DNA from: JAPWJZ01 sp964575605
GTDB taxonomy: Bacteria; Pseudomonadota; Alphaproteobacteria; Micavibrionales; UBA2020
NCBI GenBank assembly: GCA_964575605.1
Contig: CAZNRN010000008.1
Location: 62,001 to 126,000 of the forward strand
Direction: 5' to 3'
Length of the DNA stretch: 64,000 nt
Positions 44,565 to 52,142 of this stretch are shown here, one piece after another. A program made the position numbers and the translations under genes. The notes beneath the pieces were generated by a model. The model did not search any database, had not been told where the DNA came from, and was given only the letters and a program-made list of their open reading frames with translations. Every line of letters starts with the position of its first letter. The first letter of the stretch is position 1.

Positions 44565-45923
44565 ATGACGACGACCGCACCGAAGAAAAAGAAGAACACC
44601 AAAGAACAGGAAGCCCCGACCGTGGGCATCGTGTCGCTCGGCTGCCCCAAGGCGCTGGTCGATACGGAGCGGATTCTGACGCAGCTGAGATCCGAAGGTT
44701 ACCAGCTCTCCCCCGATTACGCAGGCGCGGACATGGTGATCGTAAACACCTGCGGCTTCCTCGACAGCGCGAAGAAGGAATCGCTGGAGGCCATCGGCGA
44801 AGCGATGAGCGCCAACGGCAAGGTCATCGTGACGGGCTGCATGGGCGCCGAGCCCGAGCAGATTACCAAGGAATTTCCCAAGGTGCTGGCCGTGACCGGC
44901 CCGCAGCAGTACGAAGCCGTGGTCAGCGAAGTGCACAAGGTAGCACCCCCGCCGCACGACCCCTTCGTCGACCTCGTCCCGCCGCAGGGTATCAAGCTGA
45001 CGCCCCGCCATTATGCGTATTTGAAGATTTCCGAGGGCTGCAACAACCGTTGCACCTTCTGCATTATCCCTAAGCTACGCGGCGACCTCGTCTCTCGCCC
45101 TGTTATTCAGGTGCTGGCGGAAGCCGAACGCCTTGTGAAGGCGGGCGTGAAGGAAATCCTTGTGATCTCGCAGGATACTTCCGCTTACGGCATCGATACC
45201 AAATACCAGGCCTATCCGTATAAAAACCGTACGGTGCGCACGAAGTTCATCGACCTGTGCAAGGAACTGGGCGAGCTGGGCGTCTGGGTGCGTTTGCACT
45301 ACGTCTATCCCTATCCGCATGTGGACGAGGTTTTCGGGTTGATGAACGAGGGCAAGGTCCTGCCCTATATCGACATCCCCTTCCAGCATGCTTCGCCCGC
45401 GGTGCTGAAAAACATGCGCCGCCCCGCGCACCAGGAAAAAACGCTGGAGCGCATCAAAAGCTGGCGCAAGATGTGCCCCGACCTCACCATCCGATCGACC
45501 TTCATCGTCGGCTTCCCCGGCGAAACGGACGCGGATTTCGAATTGCTGCTGCAGTTCATGAAAGAGGCGGAGCTGGAGCGCGTCGGCTGCTTCAAATACG
45601 AACCGGTGACGGGCGCCGATTCAAACAAGATCGAGCCCCACGTCGCGCCCGAAGTGATGGAAGAACGCTACCACCGCTTTATGACGCTGCAGCAGGAAAT
45701 TTCGGCCAAGAAACTCGCCGCGAAAATCGGCCGCACCCTGCCCGTGCTGATCGACAGCGTCGGCCAGGAAGGTGCGCTCGGCCGTTCATCCGCCGACGCC
45801 CCCGAGATTGACGGCAACGTGAAAATCATGAGCAAAAACCTGAAACTCGCCCCCGGCGACCTCGTCAACGTCAAAATCACCGAAGCCGACGAATACGACC
45901 TGACCGGCAAGCTGGCGGTTTAA
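44565..45923 (+). CDS. rimO: Ribosomal protein S12 methylthiotransferase RimO
   Basis: RimO adds a methylthio group to an Asp of ribosomal protein S12. The 452-residue protein has the N-terminal MTTase domain with three cluster Cys residues (SLGCPKALVDTE, VNTCGFLDSA, VTGCMGAE). The radical-SAM domain has SEGCNNRCTFCIIPKLRG (CxxxCxxC), LHYVYPYPH and the TFIVGFPGET block. A C-terminal TRAM domain ends DEYDLTGKL. The PKALVDTE form after the first Cys distinguishes RimO from MiaB. It converges on the ankyrin gene, whose stop lies just after it. Confidence 0.95.
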   Translation: MTTTAPKKKKNTKEQEAPTVGIVSLGCPKALVDTERILTQLRSEGYQLSPDYAGADMVIVNTCGFLDSAKKESLEAIGEAMSANGKVIVTGCMGAEPEQITKEFPKVLAVTGPQQYEAVVSEVHKVAPPPHDPFVDLVPPQGIKLTPRHYAYLKISEGCNNRCTFCIIPKLRGDLVSRPVIQVLAEAERLVKAGVKEILVISQDTSAYGIDTKYQAYPYKNRTVRTKFIDLCKELGELGVWVRLHYVYPYPHVDEVFGLMNEGKVLPYIDIPFQHASPAVLKNMRRPAHQEKTLERIKSWRKMCPDLTIRSTFIVGFPGETDADFELLLQFMKEAELERVGCFKYEPVTGADSNKIEPHVAPEVMEERYHRFMTLQQEISAKKLAAKIGRTLPVLIDSVGQEGALGRSSADAPEIDGNVKIMSKNLKLAPGDLVNVKITEADEYDLTGKLAV

Positions 45924-46477
45924 AAAATCCCGAGGAAACGTTTTCTTTTCGCAGGCGGCTGTGGCTGCGGCGCTTCTACGGGCGCGGGCGCTGCTGCGGG
46001 TTGCGGTTGGGGTTTCGCGGGGAGCAGGAAATCCATTATCTCGGTACGCTTGGCGCTGCGGGCATAGCCATAGGCGGACATGCCGGTGGCGTTTTTGTAG
46101 AAGGGGTCGGCGCCTTTTTCGACCAGCAACTTAGCAACATCCATATGGCCGTGGCCGGCCGCGCCCATCAGGGGCGTGGAATTGATGCGGTTTTTGACCT
46201 CGAGCGGGATGCCTTTTTCCAGCAGGAATTCGACGGCGGCCTTGTGGCCGTACTGCGCCGCGAAAAACAGCGCGGTATTGCCGCAGTCGTCGGTGGCCAG
46301 CAGCCTTGCGCCTTTTTCCAGCTGCGCCTTCAGCGCGGACACATCGCCCCGGCGCGCGGCGTCGAGGTAAGGTTTTTCGAGCACGCCCAGCGCCCTGTCC
46401 ATCGCGGCATCCGCCTTATTGAAGGCGGCGCGCAAGGCGGCCATTTCTTCTTTCACAGCCTTGAATTCATCATCCAT
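45920..46477 (-). CDS. Ankyrin-repeat protein 1
   Basis: This 185-residue protein has an N-terminal charged helix, then about four ankyrin repeats from around residue 40: GDVSALKAQLEKGARLLATD, GNTALFFAAQYGHKAAVEFLLEKG, STPLMGAAGHGHMDVAKLLVEKGA and a final GMSAYGYA unit. A Pro/Ala/Gln-rich linker and a basic end (KRKRFLGIF) follow. No signal peptide is present. It is the last of three tandem ankyrin genes on this strand, 2 bp behind the next one. Unlike the other two it lacks their shared C-terminal region. Confidence 0.85.
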   Translation of the reverse strand: MDDEFKAVKEEMAALRAAFNKADAAMDRALGVLEKPYLDAARRGDVSALKAQLEKGARLLATDDCGNTALFFAAQYGHKAAVEFLLEKGIPLEVKNRINSTPLMGAAGHGHMDVAKLLVEKGADPFYKNATGMSAYGYARSAKRTEIMDFLLPAKPQPQPAAAPAPVEAPQPQPPAKRKRFLGIF

Positions 46478-46479
46478 GG

Positions 46480-47130
46480 TCAGCGTCCTTTCACGGGTGC
46501 GGCGAGTTTCAGCTTGCCCAGGCCACAGTCGAAGACCTCTTCCTCGCTGCGCTTGCCGCCGCGGCGGCGGTGTTCGTCGAAGGCCTTTTGCAGCGCGCCG
46601 CGGTCGGGCAGCTGGCTGAAGGCTTCGCGCTGCAGCGCCTCGACCTCGCCGGCTTCGGATTTACGCACGAAGGTCACGCGCTCGAGGCGTTTGAAGTCGT
46701 AAATTTCCTGCATGAAACGGTCGTCGACCTGCCAGACGTTGCTGACCTCATCGGGCAGGCGTTTCAGCGCGCGGATGCAGTTGGCATGCGACTGGTCGCG
46801 CGCATAGGCCATCGCGGTCTTGTTGTCGTTGTTCACCCGCTTGGTATCCGCGCCGCGTTCCATCAGCAGCGCTACAACCTGCGCATTACCGCGAAAGGCG
46901 GCGCACATCAGCGGGGTCGATTTCTTGGTATTGACGATATTGGGGTCGGCGCCGTTGTCGAGCAGCCATTCGACGATCAATGCATGGCCCTTGTTGGCCG
47001 CGCGCACCAGCGGCGGGTCGCCGGCACCGGTGGCGTTCACATTCGCGCCGCGCCGGACGGCGTCGATGGCGCGCTGGCCTTCACCGTTCTCGCAGGCGTC
47101 ACAAAGCTCTTTATCTTCCGCCATGCCCAT
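46480..47130 (-). CDS. Ankyrin-repeat protein 2 with conserved C-terminal region
   Basis: This 216-residue protein has about four ankyrin repeats in the first 125 residues (GEGQRAIDAVRRGANVNATG, DPPLVRAANKGHALIVEWLL, STPLMCAAFRGNAQVVALLM, KTAMAYARDQ). The C-terminal stretch of about 80 residues begins EIYDFKRLERVTFVR. It contains DRGALQKAFDEHRRRGGKR and EEEVFDCGLGKLKL, and aligns with the C-terminus of the neighbouring ankyrin protein 3. The first ankyrin protein lacks it. It lies 2-3 bp from both neighbours, so the three are one transcription unit. No signal peptide is present. Confidence 0.85.
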   Translation of the reverse strand: MGMAEDKELCDACENGEGQRAIDAVRRGANVNATGAGDPPLVRAANKGHALIVEWLLDNGADPNIVNTKKSTPLMCAAFRGNAQVVALLMERGADTKRVNNDNKTAMAYARDQSHANCIRALKRLPDEVSNVWQVDDRFMQEIYDFKRLERVTFVRKSEAGEVEALQREAFSQLPDRGALQKAFDEHRRRGGKRSEEEVFDCGLGKLKLAAPVKGR

Positions 47131-47133
47131 GCG

Positions 47134-47826
47134 TTACAGCCTTTTGCGCGGGCCGTCGCCCTCGCGCGGCTTGAATTTCACCAGCACTTCGGGGAACACT
47201 TCCGCCTCCGCGCGCCTGCCGCCTTTTTTGACGTAGTCGTTGAAGGCATGCCGCAGCGCCGTGCGGTCGCGGATATCGTCGAAATCCTGCCGCGTCACGG
47301 CCTCGACCGGGCCGGTCGGCGATGCGCGCACCATCGAAATGCGCTCCAGCAGCTTGAAGTCGTAAATTTCTTCCAGCGTCTTGTCGCGCAGGGGGCGGGT
47401 ACGCACGATTTCTTCGGGGCCTTCGGGATGCGGCGGGACTTTTTCGGCGACCAGCAAAGCCACTATCTTGTAATGGCCATGCACCAGCGCAAATTCCATC
47501 GCGTTCGCGCCGCCCTTGTGGCGCAGCTCGCGGTCGGCGCCGGCCTCGAACAGCAGGCGCGCACATTCGAGATGCCCCTGCTCGGCCGCGCCCATCAGGG
47601 GCGTCGCGAGGCGTTCGTTCAAGCCGTCGACCGGCGCGCCCTGCGCCAGCAAAAATTTCACGCAAGCCGCATGGCCGTTGTACGCGGCGTAAAACAGCGG
47701 CCCGTTGTTTTTCTGTTCGATATGCGCGCCCGCGTCGACAAGGCGTTTGACCTCCGCCAGGTCGCCGCGCTTGCAGGCCTCGGTCAGGTCATGGTCGCGC
47801 TGTTTTTGCGGATTGCCGCCGAACAT
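47134..47826 (-). CDS. Ankyrin-repeat protein 3 with conserved C-terminal region
   Basis: The 230-residue protein is the first gene of the ankyrin operon. The repeats run from GDLAEVKRLVDAGAHIEQKN through GPLFYAAYNGHAACVKFLL, ATPLMGAAEQGHLECARLLF and GANAMEFALVHGHYKIVALLV. The C-terminal part (EIYDFKLLERISMVR, DRTALRHAFNDYVKKGGRR, EAEVFPEVLVKFK) matches that of protein 2. The recurring TPLMxAAxxGHxxxA unit shows the genes arose by duplication. No signal peptide is present. Upstream, 47827-48059 holds the divergent start region of the next gene. Confidence 0.85.
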   Translation of the reverse strand: MFGGNPQKQRDHDLTEACKRGDLAEVKRLVDAGAHIEQKNNGPLFYAAYNGHAACVKFLLAQGAPVDGLNERLATPLMGAAEQGHLECARLLFEAGADRELRHKGGANAMEFALVHGHYKIVALLVAEKVPPHPEGPEEIVRTRPLRDKTLEEIYDFKLLERISMVRASPTGPVEAVTRQDFDDIRDRTALRHAFNDYVKKGGRRAEAEVFPEVLVKFKPREGDGPRKRL

Positions 47827-47991
47827 GTTTTTTCCCTAAAGATGAATTCCCATAGCGGTAGCACGCGGTATTTTTGGACGCAATATCGCATGATATTTTA
47901 CATAACTTGATAATGAGAGGGACGACCCCTTCGGGGGGCGGTTTCTCAGAGGTTCAAGCCGCCCAAGGCACCCGTTTCCTGCCCGAATCCC

Positions 47992-48020
47992 TTGACGGTG
48001 ATTATGAAATATACGATAAA
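47992..48020 (+). promoter_or_regulatory. Candidate promoter of the exported coiled-coil gene at 48060
   Basis: TTGACG at 47992-47997 is followed after 17 bp by GATAAA at 48015-48020. It lies 40 bp before the ATG. A second AT-rich box TATAAT occurs downstream but without a -35. A short CCCC-TTCG-GGGG hairpin sits at about 47926-47936, without a T-run. Confidence 0.5.
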
Positions 48021-48059
48021 GATGCCAACTATAATTGAATCATTTCAAGAAGGCTGCCC

Positions 48060-49037
48060 ATGCCAGGGATCATCAAAAACCGGGTACTCGTTTTCATTAC
48101 TGTTGCCATCCTCGCGGCCGGCCTCGCCGCCCCCGCCGCTGCCGGCGTCTTCGACGGCATCACGAACATCTTCTCTCCCAAGACCAAGGCCGCGGCGAAA
48201 AAAGCCGCCGAAAGCCCCGAAGCCCAGAACGCCAGCACCGGCTGCCTCGAAGGCATGCTGAACGCAGTTGCCTCGGGCATCGACAAGAAGCAGGGCTGCG
48301 CGCAGGGCATCCAGCGCAAGTTCCAGGAACAGGAACAGAAGGACCAGCAGAAGGAACAGGAACTGCTGCAGCAGAAAACCGCCGAAAGCTATAACCGCCG
48401 CATCGACCGCGTCAACGAGCGCATCATCGAGCGCCAGCCGCGCATCGAGCGCATCGTCGCCGAGAAAAAAGGCGACGCCCCCGTGCGCGACGAGGAAGAC
48501 ATCGTCAAGGACATGGACAAGAAATGCCGCAACGACGCCAATTGCCGCGAAGCCGTGATCGAGGCCGAGATGGAGCAGGCGTCGCCCGGCGTATTCAAAA
48601 GCGTCTGGTACTGGATGTTCCCGGGTTCCGCCCCCAAGGCGAAGAAAGAACTGAAAGGCATCGAGCGCGACATCGCCTTCCTCGAAAAATCGATGGAGCA
48701 GATAAAGGACACGATCGACGAGGCCGAAGAACAGTTCGAAAACGCCACCACCACAAAACAGAAGAGCGAATACGCGCGCGACAAGGGCCAGCTGGTGTCG
48801 CAATACAGCCAGGCCATGCAGGCGCTGAAAACGCTGAAAGAGCAGCAGGACACGCTGGACAGCGGTTATTTCGCCTATGTCGCCATGTTCTTTGCGGCCA
48901 TCGGCGGTACGGTGATGAAGAAATTCAGCGACCATACCGTGAACCTCTCCCTCGATAGCGCCAAGGGCATTATTTCCCGCGTGCGCGGCCGCAAGAAAAA
49001 GGGCACCAAAAAAGGCCCCGAGCATTCGATGTACTAA
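48060..49037 (+). CDS. Exported coiled-coil protein
   Basis: The 325-residue protein starts with a signal peptide (VLVFITVAILAAGLAAPAAAGVF). The mature part is Lys/Glu/Gln-rich with long predicted coiled coils (KFQEQEQKDQQKEQELLQQ; IERDIAFLEKSMEQIKDTI). There are four Cys, two in DKKCRNDANCRE. A short hydrophobic patch near 270-285 (YFAYVAMFFAAIGGTVM) could be a membrane helix. The end is basic (RGRKKKGTKKG). The family is not recognised. The dienelactone hydrolase-like gene follows after 22 bp and both are exported, so they may act together in the envelope. Confidence 0.7.
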   Translation: MPGIIKNRVLVFITVAILAAGLAAPAAAGVFDGITNIFSPKTKAAAKKAAESPEAQNASTGCLEGMLNAVASGIDKKQGCAQGIQRKFQEQEQKDQQKEQELLQQKTAESYNRRIDRVNERIIERQPRIERIVAEKKGDAPVRDEEDIVKDMDKKCRNDANCREAVIEAEMEQASPGVFKSVWYWMFPGSAPKAKKELKGIERDIAFLEKSMEQIKDTIDEAEEQFENATTTKQKSEYARDKGQLVSQYSQAMQALKTLKEQQDTLDSGYFAYVAMFFAAIGGTVMKKFSDHTVNLSLDSAKGIISRVRGRKKKGTKKGPEHSMY

Positions 49038-49059
49038 CCCTTTACCGACAGGTCTTCCT

Positions 49060-49893
49060 ATGAAAAAACTCGCCCTTCTCCTTGCCGCCCTCGTCTTCCT
49101 CGCCGCGCCCGCGCGTGCCGAACTGGTCGCGAAAGAAATCAAGTACAAGGACGGCGAAACCGAACTGGCCGGTTACTACGTCTACGACAGCGCCTTCACC
49201 GTGCCCCTTCCCGGCGTCATCGTCATCCACGAATGGTGGGGCCATAACGATTACGCGCGCCGCCGCGCCGACCAGCTGGCGGGCCTCGGCTATGCCGCCT
49301 TCGCCGTCGATATGTACGGCACCAACAAAATGGCAAGCAACCCGCAGGAAGCAACCGCGCTGTCGAAGCCTTTTTATGACGACCGCAAGATGATGGTCGC
49401 GCGTGCCGAAGCAGGCCTGAATACGCTCCTCGCCCAGCCGCACGTCGACAAAACCCGCACCGGCGCTGTCGGTTACTGCTTTGGCGGCACCGTCGCGCTT
49501 GAAATGGCGCGCAAAGGGCTCGACCTGAAAGGGGTCGCGGTCTTTCACGCCGGGCTTTCCACGCCCGAGCGCGCCGAGCCCGCGCGCGTCAAGGCGCAGG
49601 TGCTGGCCCTGAACGGCGGCGCCGATAAAATGGTGAGCGAGGAAGAGCGCAATAATTTCGTATCGGAAATGACCGCCGCGGGCGTGACCTATAAAAACGT
49701 CGTCTACCCCGACGCGCTGCACGCCTTCACCAACCCCAAGGCGACCGAAATCGGCGAGCGTTTCAACATCCCCGTCGCCTACAACGCCGATGCGGACAAG
49801 AAATCATGGGCGGAGATGGAGGCCTTCTTCGCGCGCCTCTTCAAGCCGAAAACCGAAACGCCTGAAACGCCCGAAGCCCCGGCCGCGCAATAA
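49060..49893 (+). CDS. Exported dienelactone hydrolase-family protein
   Basis: The 277-residue alpha/beta hydrolase has a signal peptide (KKLALLLAALVFLAAPARA). The family blocks IVIHEWWGHNDYARRRADQLAGLG, the nucleophile in GAVGYCFGGTVALE (Cys in place of Ser), and the His in PDALHAFTNP are present. The acidic member is likely in LALNGGADKMV. The Cys nucleophile is the mark of dienelactone hydrolases. The real substrate may be another ester, as in many exported homologues. The C-terminus has a Pro/Glu/Thr-rich tail. The stop overlaps the start of the next gene (TAATG). Confidence 0.9.
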   Translation: MKKLALLLAALVFLAAPARAELVAKEIKYKDGETELAGYYVYDSAFTVPLPGVIVIHEWWGHNDYARRRADQLAGLGYAAFAVDMYGTNKMASNPQEATALSKPFYDDRKMMVARAEAGLNTLLAQPHVDKTRTGAVGYCFGGTVALEMARKGLDLKGVAVFHAGLSTPERAEPARVKAQVLALNGGADKMVSEEERNNFVSEMTAAGVTYKNVVYPDALHAFTNPKATEIGERFNIPVAYNADADKKSWAEMEAFFARLFKPKTETPETPEAPAAQ

Positions 49894-50405
49894 TGACAAA
49901 CGACTCCGCCAAAACCGCCGAACGTTTCGCAGCCCTCGCCCGCGATATGGGGCGCCTGACCGAGCGCATGGGCAGGGATACGCTGAGCGACAAGGAGCTG
50001 TACCAGCTGACCATCGGCGGCATGGCGGTCATGGGCATGCCGCTGAAACGCATGGCCAAGGCCTACGAGATTTCGCGCGAGCGCAAGGAATCCACGCGGC
50101 TGAAAGACCGTTTCCTGCGCGTCGTGAACCCGTTCTATACCTTCATCAAGCCCGGCAGCGCAGAGGCCCTGCGCCGCGCACAGCAGGAAGCGCTCGACAC
50201 CTATGACGAAGCCATGTCCGGCTTCGCCGCGCTTGAAAAACAATACACCGACGCAGCCGAACGCAAGGCGGCCGAGGAAAAACTGGCCAAACACCTGCTG
50301 GAAGAACGCCGCAAGATCGAACAGCTGGGCGAAGCGGGCCTGCCGCTGGCCGCCGACATCGCGGTCAAAAAACCGCTGAAATTCAAGCAGAAGCCGGGCG
50401 TTTGA
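49893..50405 (+). CDS. Orphan family protein A (KPLK-tail family)
   Basis: This 170-residue cytoplasmic-looking protein is helical and charged. A central LKDRFLRVVNPFYTFIKPGSAEALRRAQQEAL block is followed by a coiled-coil region and a C-terminal DIAVKKPLKFKQ. The next three genes show the same plan: an N-terminal helical part with a (T/A)LxxxE motif, a basic DRF segment before a Pro-containing turn, and a conserved terminal [DP]x[ASKT]Vx[KR]P-type tail. No known domain is recognised. It overlaps the dienelactone hydrolase stop. Confidence 0.65.
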   Translation: MTNDSAKTAERFAALARDMGRLTERMGRDTLSDKELYQLTIGGMAVMGMPLKRMAKAYEISRERKESTRLKDRFLRVVNPFYTFIKPGSAEALRRAQQEALDTYDEAMSGFAALEKQYTDAAERKAAEEKLAKHLLEERRKIEQLGEAGLPLAADIAVKKPLKFKQKPGV

Positions 50406-50460
50406 AGCCAAATAATACAAAGATATTACAATACCTTAGCCTCAACATTTCCCATAAATA

Positions 50461-50489
50461 TTGACCGCCCCTCCCCGCAGGCGTATACT
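50461..50489 (+). promoter_or_regulatory. Strong candidate promoter before orphan family gene B
   Basis: TTGACC at 50461-50466, a 17-bp GC-rich spacer and TATACT at 50484-50489 form a near-consensus promoter. Transcription would start about 55 bp before the ATG at 50552. This gives genes B, C and D their own expression besides read-through from gene A. Confidence 0.7.
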
Positions 50490-50551
50490 GCCTCGTTGGC
50501 AAAAACGCCCGCTGGATGACCGTCATTTACACGACCAAAGGAGCCGGAAGC

Positions 50552-51073
50552 ATGAGCCGCTTCCCCGATGATACAAACCAGAGATACGAAGCCATGCAGG
50601 ACGAAGCTGTCGCCCTGACGCACAAGGCTGTCGCCGGCCAAACGCTTACCGACCGCGAACAGATATTTATCGGCCTTGCCAGCGCAGCAGCCATCCTGGC
50701 CCAGGCGCTCATTTTTGTTAAGGGCACCGAGGAAGCGGAGCGCATCGAAAAATCGACAGCGCTGAAAGACCGCTTCAAGCGGTGGAAAGCGGGCGGCTTC
50801 ATCTTTCCGCAGACCAGCGACCCCATGGTGATCCGCGCGGCGCGCAAAGAAGCGATGGAAAGTTTTGACAAGGGCATGGCTGCCTATGACGCGCGCGCAG
50901 CCCTGCTGGCGGAACAGGAAAAACTCGCGGCCGACCACAAGGCGCTGACCGCAGCGCAGGCACAGCGCCTGGCCGAGCTGGAAAAAGAATGCCATGCGAT
51001 CAACGACAAAGTGGCGGCAGGCACGGCGCGCGACATCAGCGTCGCCAAGCCGCTGAAGCTGAAAACGCCATGA
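50552..51073 (+). CDS. Orphan family protein B (KPLK-tail family)
   Basis: The 173-residue protein shares the plan of protein A: QTLTDREQIFIGLASAAAILAQ, then ALKDRFKRWKAGGFIFPQTSDP, then AARKEAMESFDKGMAAYDARA, a coiled coil, and the tail DISVAKPLKLKTP. An in-frame ATG at 50516 exists, but ATG 50552 has AAAGGAG 8 bp upstream and is preferred. There is no signal peptide. It overlaps gene C by 4 bp (ATGA). Function is unknown. Confidence 0.65.
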   Translation: MSRFPDDTNQRYEAMQDEAVALTHKAVAGQTLTDREQIFIGLASAAAILAQALIFVKGTEEAERIEKSTALKDRFKRWKAGGFIFPQTSDPMVIRAARKEAMESFDKGMAAYDARAALLAEQEKLAADHKALTAAQAQRLAELEKECHAINDKVAAGTARDISVAKPLKLKTP

Positions 51074-51579
51074 GCAACCCCGGGCAGCTGGCACATCTGA
51101 TAGAGCCGGGTGCGGGCATTTTACAGCCCGAACGCAGCATCGAGGCGCAGTTCCGCGATATCCTCTACAACCGCGACAAGCTGAAACAGCGTTATGACGA
51201 GCAAGGTATTGAAGCCCTGAGCGGCGAGGAGCGCGTGCAGCTGGCCGCCGCCAATATCATCGAGGCGCAGTTGCCCGGGCGCCGCAAGAAATTCGCAGTC
51301 GATATCCTGCAGCGCCGCGCCAATTCGCCGAAACTGGTCGACCGTTTCCTCTGCGCCGTCTTTCCGCCCTATCTGGGCGTTAAACCCGACAGCTTTGCCG
51401 CAGGCCGCGCCGCCAAAAAAGAACTGCTCGCCGAATACCGGAGCGTCGTGACGCGCTGGGCCGAGGGCGATATGCGCGAAAAGCTGGAAAAACTGTTTAT
51501 CGAGGAAATCGCGCGCGCCAATATCCTTGAAAAGCCCATGACGGTGCGCAAGCCCCTGACCCTGAAAGCGCCCTCATGA
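51070..51579 (+). CDS. Orphan family protein C (KPLK-tail family)
   Basis: The 169-residue protein fits the same family: ALSGEERVQLAAANIIEAQLPGRRKKF, then SPKLVDRFLCAVFPPYLGVKPDSFAAGRAAKKELLAEY, ending PMTVRKPLTLKAPS. The SxxLxDRFhxxxxPxhxxxKPxSxxA block is closest to protein A. The frame is open further upstream to 50989, but ATG 51070 overlaps the stop of gene B in the common ATGA manner. It also overlaps gene D by 4 bp. No known domain. Confidence 0.65.
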   Translation: MSNPGQLAHLIEPGAGILQPERSIEAQFRDILYNRDKLKQRYDEQGIEALSGEERVQLAAANIIEAQLPGRRKKFAVDILQRRANSPKLVDRFLCAVFPPYLGVKPDSFAAGRAAKKELLAEYRSVVTRWAEGDMREKLEKLFIEEIARANILEKPMTVRKPLTLKAPS

Positions 51580-52130
51580 AACCCCACCCGCCCGGCCCCT
51601 TCAGCGCGATCAAGGATTTCAGGAAGATGCTGAAAGACGGCCGCGCCGATTACGATAACATCGTCGCCGCCCGCAACGCCCTTGCGGCCAAGGCGGAAGC
51701 CGCGGGCGGCATCGAGGCCCTGGAGGTGCGCGACCGCATCCACCTGAAATTCGCGCTCAAGCTTGAAGAACTGCTGCCCGGCCGCATCGCGCTTTATAGG
51801 GACAAACACGTGAAGATGTCATTCGGTATCGTGCCGCCGGTCGTCTGGGCGCTCACGCACATTAAGCCGCTGCGCAATTTTTACGACAAGCGCATGCAGG
51901 GCGTTTACGAATCCTGCGCCAAGACCGACCTGTCGATGAGCTTCAGGCGCTCCTTCGAGCGCAGCGTTGCCGACACGGAAAAACGCCAGCAGGCGGATGG
52001 CGAGCGCGCAAAGGCGCGCGCCGCCCGCGACGAGGAAGAGCGCCTGCAGCGGGAACTTGAAAATGCGGCTGTCCTCGACGCTCCCCTTAAAATCGGCAGG
52101 CCGGTGACGTTGAAAATCCCGGCCGCCTGA
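51576..52130 (+). CDS. Orphan family protein D (KPLK-tail family)
   Basis: The 184-residue protein is the most diverged of the four. It has EALEVRDRIHLKFALKLEELLPGR, a hydrophobic SFGIVPPVVWALTHIKPLRNFYDK that corresponds to the DRF/Pro block, a long Arg/Glu-rich coiled coil, and the terminal APLKIGRPVTLKIPAA. The LPGRxxxxxxK stretch is shared with protein C. There is no signal peptide. It ends the unit and is convergent with the chemoreceptor gene. Function is unknown. Confidence 0.6.
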   Translation: MKPHPPGPFSAIKDFRKMLKDGRADYDNIVAARNALAAKAEAAGGIEALEVRDRIHLKFALKLEELLPGRIALYRDKHVKMSFGIVPPVVWALTHIKPLRNFYDKRMQGVYESCAKTDLSMSFRRSFERSVADTEKRQQADGERAKARAARDEEERLQRELENAAVLDAPLKIGRPVTLKIPAA

Positions 52131-52142
52131 TCCTGGTGCGCG

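Noticed and set aside
47916..47947. Hairpin with TTCG loop between the ankyrin operon and the coiled-coil gene
   Set aside because: A stem is possible but no T-run follows on either strand, so a terminator call is not supported.
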